64,000 nucleotides of DNA from an uncultured Pelagibacteraceae bacterium (GTDB lineage: Bacteria; Pseudomonadota; Alphaproteobacteria; Pelagibacterales; AG-422-B15): positions 146,706 through 210,705 of the forward strand of contig CACNCV010000001.1 of assembly GCA_902619105.1 (NCBI GenBank). Reading direction: 5' to 3'. Positions 28,025 to 36,618 of the stretch are shown here, piece by piece. Made by a program: the position numbers and the translations under genes. Below the pieces are notes generated by a model that worked only from the letters and a program-made list of their open reading frames with translations, did no database searches and was not told where the DNA came from. Position 1 is the stretch's first letter. Every line of letters begins with the position of its first letter.

Positions 28025-29260
28025 CTAGTTTAGAGATTTTTGTCCTTCTTTTGCAGCGCCAACAAGGACAGCCATATTTCCACCTTTATGTTCATTGTTA
28101 AGCATCTTTTCATGAGCATCAGGAATATTGTTCCATGCAAAAAGCTCTGACATACAAGGATCTAATGTACCGTCAATAACAAGTTCATTCGCTGCATTCG
28201 CTTGCTTTGAATTTCCAAAGTGTGAACCTTGAAGTCTTTTACTTTGCATCCATAGATATCTAGCATCTAATGTGAGATTATATCCTGTGGTTCCAGCACA
28301 AATAACAACCATTCCTCCTGGTTTTACTACAAAACATGAGACAGGAACGGTAGTTTCGCCCGGATGCTCAAATACCATGTCAACATTATTACCCTTGCCT
28401 GTAAATTCCCATAGGGCCTTTCCAAATTTTCTAACTTCTTTCATATAGTTTGCATATGTTTCAGCGTCATCAATATCAGGATGTTCACCCCAACAATCAA
28501 AATCTTTTCTGTTTAGAACACCTACAGCTCCAAGATCTTTTACATAATCAATTTTAGAGTTATCAGAAACAATACCAATTGGTTTAGCACCAACAATTTT
28601 TGCAAGTTGTACTGCCATGCTTCCAAGACCACCCGATGCGCCCCATATTAAAACAAACTCACCTGGCTTTAATTCATTTGGAGCGTGGCCAAATAGCATT
28701 CTATATGCAGTTGCAAGAGTTAACATATAACAGCCACTTTCTTCCCAAGATAAATTTGGTGGCTTACGTAAAACTTGGTGCGCTTGAACAGCTGTGAATT
28801 GAGCAAAGGTTCCATCTGCTGTTTCGTAACCAAAGACCTTATTTGTTTTTGATATCATTGGTTCACCACCATTAACCTCAGCATCCTCATGATCCCACTG
28901 CATACCATGAATGATTACCTCGTCGCCCACTTTCCATTTTTTTACACCAGAACCAACTTTCCAAACTATCCCAGAACAATCAGAACCGGCGATGTGATAA
29001 TCTTTTTTAGTCATATCAAGCGTAGATACAGGTTTTCCAAGACCAGCCCAAACACCGTTGTAGTTTACGCCCGCGGCCATTACGAATATCAAAACGTCAT
29101 TGGATCCAACTTCAGGAACATCAAATTCTTCTTCTTTAAATGATTGCATTGGGTTTCCATGACGATCTCTTCTGATTACCCATGCGTGCATTTTCTTAGG
29201 GACAAAACCAAGAGGTGGAATTTCACCTATTGCATAAATATCTTTTTCTTCAGTGGTCAT
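28025..29260 (-). CDS. ccr: Crotonyl-CoA carboxylase/reductase
   Basis: The 411-residue medium-chain reductase has NYNGVWAGLG (66-75), the KVFGYETADGTFAQF segment with Glu146, the NADPH loop WGASGGLGS (206-214), and a histidine in GSHFGN. These correspond to the Asn, Glu and His positions that hold CO2 in characterised enzymes. It makes (2S)-ethylmalonyl-CoA from crotonyl-CoA, CO2 and NADPH, the key EMC reaction. AGGAG lies 8 nt before the ATG. It is divergent from ecm across 134 bp. Confidence 0.95.
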   Translation of the reverse strand: MTTEEKDIYAIGEIPPLGFVPKKMHAWVIRRDRHGNPMQSFKEEEFDVPEVGSNDVLIFVMAAGVNYNGVWAGLGKPVSTLDMTKKDYHIAGSDCSGIVWKVGSGVKKWKVGDEVIIHGMQWDHEDAEVNGGEPMISKTNKVFGYETADGTFAQFTAVQAHQVLRKPPNLSWEESGCYMLTLATAYRMLFGHAPNELKPGEFVLIWGASGGLGSMAVQLAKIVGAKPIGIVSDNSKIDYVKDLGAVGVLNRKDFDCWGEHPDIDDAETYANYMKEVRKFGKALWEFTGKGNNVDMVFEHPGETTVPVSCFVVKPGGMVVICAGTTGYNLTLDARYLWMQSKRLQGSHFGNSKQANAANELVIDGTLDPCMSELFAWNNIPDAHEKMLNNEHKGGNMAVLVGAAKEGQKSLN

Positions 29261-29394
29261 AAATCAGCTCCTGTAGTGTAGATTATATAAAACTAATGTT
29301 TCTTTTTTCTAGGTTTATAGCCATTTTAGCTAGATTAGTATATACATTTTAAAAAAAAGGATTTAATAAAACCAAAAAAAAACGTTGAAAAACA
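29261..29394 (-). other. Divergent ccr/ecm control region
   Basis: This 134-bp gap separates the starts of ccr and ecm and must hold promoters for both directions. It is strongly AT-rich with an A-run before ecm. Only the ccr ribosome-binding site (AGGAG, minus strand) is clear. I could not identify a convincing -35/-10 pair or an operator for either gene. Confidence 0.4.
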
Positions 29395-31350
29395 ATGGAT
29401 AAACCTTGGCTCATAAGAACTTACGCAGGACATTCGTCTGCCAAAAAGTCAAATGAACTCTATCTTAAGAACCTATCAAAGGGTCAAACAGGTATCTCAG
29501 TAGCGTTCGATTTACCTACTCAAACTGGGTATGACAGTGATCACATTCTCGCTAAAGGGGAGGTTGGCAAAGTTGGCGTTCCAATCTGTCATATTGGCGA
29601 TATGAGATCGCTTTTTAATCAAATTCCATTAGATAAAATGAATACATCAATGACCATTAATGCTACAGCTGCATGGTTGCTGAGTTTATATGTAGCCGTT
29701 GCAGATGAACAGGGCATAGACAGAAATAAATTACGGGGAACAACTCAAAACGATGTTTTAAAAGAATATCTCTCACGAGGAACATATATTCTTCCACCTG
29801 ATCCAAGTTTAAAAATAATATCTGACGTGATTACGTTTACTTTTAAAGAAATGCCAAATTGGAATCCAATCAATGTATGTCCTTACCATTTAGTTGAAGT
29901 AGGCGCGACTCCTGAGCAGGAATTAGCTTTTGGTCTTTCAATTGCAGTAGCGTATCTCGATAAAGTTAAAACCTCAAATGTGTTATCCGAGGAAGAATTT
30001 GAAAATGTAGTAGGTCGCATAAGCTTCTTCGTTAATTCTGGAATCAGATTTATTACTGAGATGTGTAAAATGAGAGCATTTGTATCTTTGTGGAATGAAA
30101 TTACAAAAGAGAGATATAGTGTTAAGGATCCTAAAAACAGAAGATTTAGGTATGGTATGCAAGTAAACAGTCTTGGATTAACTGAGCAACAACCTGAGAA
30201 CAACGTATATAGAATATTAATTGAAATGCTAGGCGTCGTTCTCTCAAAGGATGCAAGAGCAAGAGCAGTTCAGTTACCAGCTTGGAATGAAGCAATGGGA
30301 TTGCCAAGACCATGGGATCAACAATGGTCCTTAAGATTGCAACAAATTGTTGCGTATGAAACAGATCTCCTACATTTTGACGATATATTCAATGGCTCTG
30401 AAGTGATTGATGAAAAGGTTAGAAATCTTAAAGAGACTGCGATGAAAGAATTTAATCACATTCAATCAATTGGTGGTGCAGTAGCTGCAGTTGAAAGTGG
30501 TTACTTAAAACAGGAATTGGTCAATTCTCAAAAAGAAAGGCTTAAAAGAATTAATGATAAAGAGCAAATCGTTGTTGGAGTTAATGAGTTTGTTGAGACC
30601 GAAGAGTCACCTCTTGTATCAAATGATGGAGGCATAGAGACAATTGATCCAAAAATTGAAAATGAACAAGTAAAAGCAGTTATTGATTGGAGACAAAACA
30701 GAGATCAAAAACAGGTTGATAGCGCTTTAAATCAATTAAGCGAAGCGGCAAAATCTGGAGATAACATAATGGAAGCTTCTATTACAGCTGCAAAAGCAGG
30801 TGTAACAACAGGTGAATGGTCTCAAGTACTTCGGGATGTTTTTGGTGAGTTCAAAGCACCGACTGGTATAACTAACATTCAACCATCCAATAATGACGAT
30901 TACAGCCCAATACGTAAAAGAGTTGAGTCATTGTCAGATAAGATGGGAAGAAGAATAAAATTTCTTGTAGGTAAACCTGGTCTTGACGGGCATTCTAGTG
31001 GAGCAGAACAAATTGCTGTAAGTGCGAGTGATTGTGGAATGGATGTTTTGTACGAAGGAATTAGATTAACACCAGAACAAATAGTAAAATCATCTGTTGA
31101 AGAAGATGTACACATCATCGGACTTTCTATTCTATCCGGTTCTCATGTGCAGCTTGTCGAGGAAATTATGAATGAAATGAAAAAAAATAAAGTAGACGAT
31201 ATCCCGGTAATTGTAGGAGGTATAATTCCAACAGAAGATGAAAAGATCTTAATTAAAAATGGAGTTCAAGCAGTTTATACTCCAAAGGATTATCAGCTGA
31301 AAGATATAATGAGTGACATTGTGAGCATAGTTGAGAGAAAAGTATCTTAA
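29395..31350 (+). CDS. ecm: Ethylmalonyl-CoA mutase
   Basis: The 651-residue protein is a single-chain B12-dependent mutase. It opens with DKPWLIRTYAGHSSAKKSNEL and FDLPTQTGYDSD, and the C-terminal B12 domain has the DxHxxG motif (DGHSSG, about residue 531). Shorter than methylmalonyl-CoA mutase and lacking its N-terminal region, with RTYAGH in place of RQYAGF, it matches the Ecm clade. It converts ethylmalonyl-CoA to methylsuccinyl-CoA. An in-frame TGA nine bases upstream fixes the start at or after 29395. Divergent ccr supports the call. Confidence 0.93.
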   Translation: MDKPWLIRTYAGHSSAKKSNELYLKNLSKGQTGISVAFDLPTQTGYDSDHILAKGEVGKVGVPICHIGDMRSLFNQIPLDKMNTSMTINATAAWLLSLYVAVADEQGIDRNKLRGTTQNDVLKEYLSRGTYILPPDPSLKIISDVITFTFKEMPNWNPINVCPYHLVEVGATPEQELAFGLSIAVAYLDKVKTSNVLSEEEFENVVGRISFFVNSGIRFITEMCKMRAFVSLWNEITKERYSVKDPKNRRFRYGMQVNSLGLTEQQPENNVYRILIEMLGVVLSKDARARAVQLPAWNEAMGLPRPWDQQWSLRLQQIVAYETDLLHFDDIFNGSEVIDEKVRNLKETAMKEFNHIQSIGGAVAAVESGYLKQELVNSQKERLKRINDKEQIVVGVNEFVETEESPLVSNDGGIETIDPKIENEQVKAVIDWRQNRDQKQVDSALNQLSEAAKSGDNIMEASITAAKAGVTTGEWSQVLRDVFGEFKAPTGITNIQPSNNDDYSPIRKRVESLSDKMGRRIKFLVGKPGLDGHSSGAEQIAVSASDCGMDVLYEGIRLTPEQIVKSSVEEDVHIIGLSILSGSHVQLVEEIMNEMKKNKVDDIPVIVGGIIPTEDEKILIKNGVQAVYTPKDYQLKDIMSDIVSIVERKVS

Positions 31351-32003
31351 TGCCAATCTTAAGTGGACCAGTTTTAGAACCCCAAGACTCTTCAAAACCT
31401 TCAAAACTAGTAATATTTTGTCACGGATACGGCGCAGATGGCAACGATCTGATTGGCCTTGCTAATTATATTCAGCCTCAAATGCCCGATGCGGTTTTTT
31501 TATCACCTAACGCACCAGAAAAATGTGGATTAAACCCAATGGGATATCAATGGTTTGATTTTCAATCGGGTGACCCTGCAACTATTTGGAAAGGTGTATT
31601 AAATGCAGCTGATACACTTAATGGTTTTATTGATGAACAACTTAAGAATTATGAGTTAAGTGATGATAATTTGGCGCTCGTAGGTTTCAGTCAAGGCACA
31701 ATGATGAGTTTACATGTCGGCCTTAGAAGAGAAAATTCAATGAGAGCAATTGTTGGCTTTTCAGGAAGGTTAATTGCTCCAGAACTTCTTAAAAATGAAT
31801 TAAAGTCTAAACCTCCAATTTACCTAATTCATGGAGATATGGACCCTATGGTTCCTTATCAAGAAACTATTGAAGCTGAAAAAAAGTTATCAGAATTAAG
31901 TTTAGATGTTAAAGCTCATATTTCCCCGAACACTCAGCATTCGATTGCTCAAGACGGCTTAGACATAGCAATTAAATTCTTAGTAGAAAAATTTTCAAAT
32001 TAA
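31350..32003 (+). CDS. Alpha/beta hydrolase, carboxylesterase/phospholipase family
   Basis: The 217-residue protein has the nucleophile elbow GFSQGT near residue 113 and the family features VIFCHGYGADGNDLIGL, and a C-terminal Asp (GDMDPMVP) and His (NTQHSI), completing a Ser-Asp-His triad. It belongs to the small carboxylesterase (YpfH/acyl-protein thioesterase-like) group. It starts on the last base of the ecm stop, so the two are probably co-translated; a link to CoA thioesters is possible but unproven. Confidence 0.85.
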   Translation: MPILSGPVLEPQDSSKPSKLVIFCHGYGADGNDLIGLANYIQPQMPDAVFLSPNAPEKCGLNPMGYQWFDFQSGDPATIWKGVLNAADTLNGFIDEQLKNYELSDDNLALVGFSQGTMMSLHVGLRRENSMRAIVGFSGRLIAPELLKNELKSKPPIYLIHGDMDPMVPYQETIEAEKKLSELSLDVKAHISPNTQHSIAQDGLDIAIKFLVEKFSN

Positions 32004-32047
32004 AAAATTTTTTGAAATTTTTATACAATTGCATATATTAATTACTA

Positions 32048-32605
32048 ATGAGTATCGCAGTTCCTTTAGAAAAATGTCCAGCTTTGGTACTAAATTCGGA
32101 TTTCAGGCCTCTTAGTCATTATCCTCTGTCTTTGTGGTGCTGGCAAGACAGTGTAAAAGCCGTTGTTCTTGGAAGAGTAAATATTGTATCCAATTATGAA
32201 AGAGAAATTAGAAGTCCAAGTTTTCAAATGTTTTTGCCAAGCGTTATTAGTCTAAAAACGTACATCAAGCCAAATAGAAATCCAATATTCTCAAGATTTA
32301 ACGTTTTTTTGCGTGATAAGTTCAGTTGTCAATATTGTGGTTCAAAGAAAGATTTAACATTTGATCATCTTATACCTAGATCACACGGCGGTGAAACAAC
32401 TTGGGAAAATATTGTAACAGCATGTTCAAGTTGTAACGTAAAAAAGGGAGGAAAACTTTTGAAAAACTCGGGTATGAAGCCTCTCAATATTCCAAAAGTA
32501 CCTACAATGGCTGATTTAGATAAATGTGGCCGATCTTTTCCTCCTAACTTTTTGCATGAAAGCTGGATGGATTTCTTATATTGGGATATTCAACTAGAAA
32601 GATAA
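32048..32605 (+). CDS. HNH-family nuclease-like protein
   Basis: The 185-residue protein has an HNH fold with CQYCG near residue 94, FDHLIPRSHGG, ENIVTACSSCN and KKGG, so both zinc CxxC pairs and the H-N-H core are present. The N-terminal half (VLNSDFRPLSHYPLSLW) is typical of a widespread chromosomal HNH family that is not tied to restriction or introns. Its role is not known. It abuts the convergent coq7 with no gap. Confidence 0.82.
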   Translation: MSIAVPLEKCPALVLNSDFRPLSHYPLSLWCWQDSVKAVVLGRVNIVSNYEREIRSPSFQMFLPSVISLKTYIKPNRNPIFSRFNVFLRDKFSCQYCGSKKDLTFDHLIPRSHGGETTWENIVTACSSCNVKKGGKLLKNSGMKPLNIPKVPTMADLDKCGRSFPPNFLHESWMDFLYWDIQLER

Positions 32606-33133
32606 TTAAATTCTCTCAGCCAAAAAAATAGCAGCTTTTGTTGTTTCATTGATTGTTTTTCTTAAAACAGAATAACCAAAGGCTTCTCGCGACCCTTCAT
32701 CAATAGCGGTATTTTTATGTTCAACTTCATCATCGCGAAATTTTACTAATTTTTTTCTTAATTCTTCGTCCACTCCCTCTAGTTGATCAATTTGTTTTTG
32801 ATAATGTTTTTCAATAATTTCTTCAACTGCCTCAGTGCACACATAGGCTGCTTTGGGGCCCATGAGGGCAGTACCTACACCCATTGCGTAAGCACCTAAA
32901 CCAAAAAGGCCTTTCAGTTTTGTGGGTCTAATCTTTTTTTCTTTAGCGATATTGTCAAAAAAGTCTAAATGTTCTTTTTCATCTGCAGCCATTTTTGATA
33001 TTTGGTCAAAATCTTTTTTATTCTTCTGCAGTTTGAATATCATTTTTTGCCCTTGATATATTTGCTGAGCACCAAGCTCACCCGCTTGATCAACTCTAAT
33101 GATCTTTTTTAAAATATTTTCTTTAACGTTCAT
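32606..33133 (-). CDS. coq7: 2-polyprenyl-3-methyl-6-methoxybenzoquinol hydroxylase
   Basis: The 175-residue ferritin-like di-iron protein opens with IIRVDQAGELGAQQIYQGQ and has the two ExxH motifs, DEKEHLDFF (about residue 52) and EVEHKNTA (about 141). Coq7/UbiF carries out the penultimate hydroxylation in ubiquinone synthesis. Its start lies inside the end of the dsbB-like gene (11-bp overlap), as in many Alphaproteobacteria. Confidence 0.94.
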   Translation of the reverse strand: MNVKENILKKIIRVDQAGELGAQQIYQGQKMIFKLQKNKKDFDQISKMAADEKEHLDFFDNIAKEKKIRPTKLKGLFGLGAYAMGVGTALMGPKAAYVCTEAVEEIIEKHYQKQIDQLEGVDEELRKKLVKFRDDEVEHKNTAIDEGSREAFGYSVLRKTINETTKAAIFLAERI

Positions 33134-33602
33134 TTTTTAAAAACATAAAATACAAAGTTATAGATAATAATAAAAAAGTCATAATCAAGTTAGCTTCTGC
33201 AACCGAAATAAAATTAAATAAATACGTAGGTTCGTCACATCTTACCAATGGAGTTTGATTAAGACTTTCCAAAAGTTTAGACTTGTCAGATAAGCCTGAC
33301 AAATTGGAGGTACATCCTGAATTTAAATTAATCAATCCTCTTTCGACTAATACATGTCTTAAGGTATACAAAAATCCAAATAGTAAAATCAGAATTGAAG
33401 CATAGTTTGCGATCTTTTTAATTGTTGCTCTTTTTTCAAATTTAAAAATAATTGATGCGAGACCTATTATAATTAATAAATAGTAAGGATACCTTTCAAC
33501 AAGACACATGTCACAAGGAGCCATATTAAATACGTATTGCAGTACAAATACAGCAATTATTACTAATGCTGAGATAATAAAGTTGATGTTAATAAGACTC
33601 AT
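33123..33602 (-). CDS. dsbB: Disulfide bond formation protein DsbB
   Basis: The 159-residue protein has four predicted membrane helices, the first periplasmic pair in MAPCDMCLVERYPYYL (CxxC near 29-32), and a second pair of cysteines in the long loop (SGCTSNL and VRCDEP). DsbB re-oxidises DsbA using quinone. It follows the DedA-like gene by 4 bp and overlaps coq7, a conserved alphaproteobacterial trio. Confidence 0.9.
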   Translation of the reverse strand: MSLININFIISALVIIAVFVLQYVFNMAPCDMCLVERYPYYLLIIIGLASIIFKFEKRATIKKIANYASILILLFGFLYTLRHVLVERGLINLNSGCTSNLSGLSDKSKLLESLNQTPLVRCDEPTYLFNFISVAEANLIMTFLLLSITLYFMFLKNER

Positions 33603-33606
33603 AATT

Positions 33607-34236
33607 CTAGTATGTAATATATAAAATACCTAAAATCACTAAAGTAATAAGAATAAATGAATATAAATTTATTCTCTTTTCAAATGATTCAAGCGCAATA
33701 CTTCCAAATCTATAGATTAAATAGCCTATAAGAAAAAATCTCACTGATCTTGAGATCACACTCGCAGCTAAGAAAATAAAAAAATTTATGCCTAAAAAAC
33801 CACTTGTCAGTGTAACAATTTTAAAAGGAATGGGAGTAAAACCACCTATGAAAACGTAAAGGAAACCATAATTATCTATGTCATTAACGAATGAATTAAA
33901 TGACTCAACCAAATTTAAACTTTGAAGAATAAAATTTCCTATACTATTGAAGAAATATACACCGATAAAATATGCAATTATCGCTCCAGTGATTGAGCCA
34001 AGAACTGATAGTCCAGCAATTTTAAATATTTTCTTTTTGTCTAATGCCATCATTGGAACCATGAATATTTCTTGAGGGAATGGAAAAATAATTGCTTCAA
34101 CTAATCCCATCAAAAAGATAAACGGATAAGCGAACTTAGTTTTTATAAAACGCTCACCAAGTGAGACAAAATACGCTTTTAAGTTATGATAAATTGAGAC
34201 TAACATACCATTGCTAATATATATATTTGCATACAT
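33607..34236 (-). CDS. YqaA/DedA-family membrane protein
   Basis: The 209-residue protein has several membrane helices and the SNARE-associated (DedA-type) features FPFPQEIFMVPMM and GGFTPIPFKIVTLTSGFLG, with a basic AASVISRSVRFF helix. DedA relatives act as lipid carriers/scramblases or in proton-motive-force homeostasis; the exact role of YqaA-type members is unclear. It is the first gene of the operon with dsbB and coq7. Confidence 0.85.
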   Translation of the reverse strand: MYANIYISNGMLVSIYHNLKAYFVSLGERFIKTKFAYPFIFLMGLVEAIIFPFPQEIFMVPMMALDKKKIFKIAGLSVLGSITGAIIAYFIGVYFFNSIGNFILQSLNLVESFNSFVNDIDNYGFLYVFIGGFTPIPFKIVTLTSGFLGINFFIFLAASVISRSVRFFLIGYLIYRFGSIALESFEKRINLYSFILITLVILGILYITY

Positions 34237-34249
34237 AATTCTACTAAGC

Positions 34250-34278
34250 CTTTATGACGAATATAAGTAAAGTATAAT
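34250..34278 (+). promoter_or_regulatory. Promoter for tRNA-Leu and pabB operon
   Basis: A perfect TATAAT at 34273-34278 lies 14 bp before the tRNA start, with CTTTAT (34250-34255) 17 nt upstream as a weak -35. No other promoter can serve pabB separately without lying inside the tRNA. Confidence 0.6.
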
Positions 34279-34292
34279 AAGTCTTTAAGAAT

Positions 34293-34377
34293 GGGGATAT
34301 GGCGGAATTGGTAGACGCGCCAGACTCAAAATCTGGTGCCTTCGGGCGTTCCGGTTCGACTCCGGATATCCCTACCA
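34293..34377 (+). tRNA. tRNA-Leu (anticodon CAA)
   Basis: A full cloverleaf can be drawn: acceptor GGGGATA with TATCCCT (first pair G-U), T8, D-arm GCG/CGC, anticodon stem CCAGA/TCTGG with loop CTCAAAA (anticodon CAA), a long variable arm TGCCTTCGGGCGT, T-arm TCCGG/CCGGA with TTCGACT, and encoded ACCA. The long variable arm is the type II mark of tRNA-Leu. It reads UUG codons. Confidence 0.96.
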
Positions 34378-34386
34378 GTATTTTAT

Positions 34387-35796
34387 ATGAGAGAAAAAAA
34401 GATAAAGATAAATAAACTTGATTACATTAATCCGGAAGAGGTATTAATAAGATTTCAAGATAAAAGAAATTTAATTTTTTTAGATAGTGCAAATAAAACG
34501 ATATCTGAAAATAATCGGTATTCCTATATTGCATTTGATCCTATCTATACCATTAAGTTCAATGCAAGCAAAAATCATTTAAATTCAAAAAAATTTGCAA
34601 GAATAAATAAATTAATATCAAGTTTTAAATCAAAAAAAATTAAATCATTACCAAAGTTTCAGTGTGGTTTAGCAGGCTATGTTTCTTATGAAGCAGGCCT
34701 TGCAAAGGAAAAGATTAAAAGTGCAAATCCATTAGAAAAAATATTGCCAAATTTATTTTTTGGTCTCTTCGATATAGTGATTGCTTTTGATAACAAATTG
34801 AAAAGAACTTATCTTTTTTCAATTAATTTAGATAAAGAATTTAAAAGTGAACTATCACATCAAATTCGATTACAAAATGCAAAAAACTTATACTCGGTGC
34901 CACGGATAAATAATCCAATTAACAAACTACTTGGTTTTCAGTGGAAAAAAGATTTTGATAAAAGAAAATATATTTCAAAAATTAATAAAATACTAAATTA
35001 CATAAAAAATGGCGACATATTCCAAGCTAACTTCACTCAACGTTTTTTATCTAAGATTCCAAAAGACTATGATGTCGTTCGGTACTATTTGCATTATCGA
35101 AAAAATACAGAGACACCTTTTTCATGCTTAATTAGAAGTGAGGATTTTAATATATTTTCTTATTCACCTGAAAGATTTCTAAAATTAGAGAATAACAAAA
35201 TTATGGTTTCGCCAATAAAAGGGACAATTGAAAGGGGTGAGAGTGAATTCGAAGACGGAAAATTAAAAGAACAATTATCTTCAAGTGAGAAGGATAATGC
35301 TGAAAATTTAATGATCGTTGACGTTTTGAGAAATGACATTTCTGAAGTTTGTAAACCTGGAACGGTAAAAGTTTCTCGTTTGGCTGAACTAGAAACCTAT
35401 AACAATGTTCACCATCTTGTCTCTGACATTGAGGGTACGTTATCTAAAGGCATGAATATATTTGATGTTATAAAACACTGTATGCCTGGAGGATCCGTAA
35501 CTGGGGCACCAAAAGTAAGAGCAATGCAAATTATTTCAGAATTAGAAACTTTCAAAAGAGGTGTGTATTGTGGAGCTATAGGTTTCGTCTCAATTAGTGG
35601 TCATGCAGATTTTAATATCCCAATCAGAACTATTACGGTCAATAATGAAAAAGTCTTTCTAAATTCAGGGGGAGGTATAGTAGCAGACTCAAAACCTTTA
35701 AAAGAATATCACGAACTGAATAAAAAAGTTGAGAACCTATTAGAGATAAATAAAAAGTCACTGAATAAGTTTATGTCTAAGAAGAAACAAATATAA
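34387..35796 (+). CDS. pabB: Aminodeoxychorismate synthase component I
   Basis: The chorismate-binding enzyme has RYSYIAFDP, IFQANFTQRF, the PabB-type PIKGTIERG (catalytic Lys in place of TrpE's PIAGT), and MPGGSVTGAPKVRAM. It makes 4-amino-4-deoxychorismate for folate. I place the start at ATG 34387 (469 residues); the longer frame from 34336 begins inside tRNA-Leu. The coding sequence begins 9 bases after the tRNA CCA and has no Shine-Dalgarno sequence. It overlaps pabC by one base. No pabA glutaminase gene is nearby. Confidence 0.92.
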   Translation: MREKKIKINKLDYINPEEVLIRFQDKRNLIFLDSANKTISENNRYSYIAFDPIYTIKFNASKNHLNSKKFARINKLISSFKSKKIKSLPKFQCGLAGYVSYEAGLAKEKIKSANPLEKILPNLFFGLFDIVIAFDNKLKRTYLFSINLDKEFKSELSHQIRLQNAKNLYSVPRINNPINKLLGFQWKKDFDKRKYISKINKILNYIKNGDIFQANFTQRFLSKIPKDYDVVRYYLHYRKNTETPFSCLIRSEDFNIFSYSPERFLKLENNKIMVSPIKGTIERGESEFEDGKLKEQLSSSEKDNAENLMIVDVLRNDISEVCKPGTVKVSRLAELETYNNVHHLVSDIEGTLSKGMNIFDVIKHCMPGGSVTGAPKVRAMQIISELETFKRGVYCGAIGFVSISGHADFNIPIRTITVNNEKVFLNSGGGIVADSKPLKEYHELNKKVENLLEINKKSLNKFMSKKKQI

Positions 35797-36617
35797 TGAA
35801 AGTTTATCTCAATAATAAATTTATAGATGAAGAAAAAGCAACTATTAACATAAAAGACCGTGGATTACTTTTAGGAGACAGTATATTCGATACTTTATTA
35901 TATAATGAGAACAAAATAATTTTATTTGATTTTCATTTTGCTAGATTTAACAAATCAATAAGAGATAATTATTTTAATTTCGATTTATCAAAAAAAAATT
36001 TACAAAATATAATTTTAAAATTAATAAAAAAAAATAATCTTTTAAACAGCAAACTCTCAATAAGATATACATTGACCAGAGGTTATGCAAAGAGAAGAGG
36101 GCTAGACATTGAAAATAATCAAAAGTCAAATTTTCTTATTACTATTTCCAAATTAACCAGTAATCAAACAATCATTAAGCCAGTGAAACTTAAAGTTTCA
36201 AAAATTAAAAGATTCTCAAATTCTTTGTTATCTAGGAATAAAACAAACAATTATTTTGAGAATATCCAATCAAAACTTATTGCGCAGAAAAATGGCTATG
36301 ATGACGCATTATTGCTTAACGAAAGTGAAAAAATTTGCTGCTGCTCGAGCTCAAATATTTACTTTGTTGAAAAAAATAAAATTTTTACCCCTCCAATTAA
36401 TGACGGCGCCTTAGATGGGACTGTAAGGCGTTTTTTAATAGAAAAGAAAAAGGTTGAAGTTAGAAGCATATCATTGAATAATCTCTCCAGTGTAAGTGAA
36501 ATATTTCTTACAAATAGCATTGGTTTGCGGTCAGTTAGTAAAATTAATAATCGTTTTTTTAAAAACGGACCAATAACTGAAAAAATTAGGGAATATTTGA
36601 ATAAATTAGGTATTTAA
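35796..36617 (+). CDS. pabC: Aminodeoxychorismate lyase (class IV PLP)
   Basis: The 273-residue fold-IV aminotransferase-like protein has KDRGLLLGDSIFDT near the N terminus, an active-site lysine in SLLSRNKTNNYFEN, and EIFLTNSIGLRSVSKI near the C terminus. It releases 4-aminobenzoate from aminodeoxychorismate. A branched-chain aminotransferase would look similar, but TAATG coupling to pabB supports PabC. Confidence 0.86.
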   Translation: MKVYLNNKFIDEEKATINIKDRGLLLGDSIFDTLLYNENKIILFDFHFARFNKSIRDNYFNFDLSKKNLQNIILKLIKKNNLLNSKLSIRYTLTRGYAKRRGLDIENNQKSNFLITISKLTSNQTIIKPVKLKVSKIKRFSNSLLSRNKTNNYFENIQSKLIAQKNGYDDALLLNESEKICCCSSSNIYFVEKNKIFTPPINDGALDGTVRRFLIEKKKVEVRSISLNNLSSVSEIFLTNSIGLRSVSKINNRFFKNGPITEKIREYLNKLGI

Positions 36618-36618
36618 A

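Noticed and set aside
32048-32605. HNH gene as a homing endonuclease or restriction enzyme.
   Set aside because: No intron, intein or methyltransferase is adjacent and the base composition matches the neighbours.
34293-34377. tRNA-Leu as an integration site for a genomic island.
   Set aside because: No integrase or direct repeat of the tRNA 3' end was seen downstream; the following genes are metabolic.
34336-34386. Longer pabB frame starting at 34336.
   Set aside because: This start falls inside the tRNA-Leu anticodon region; the added residues are translated tRNA sequence.
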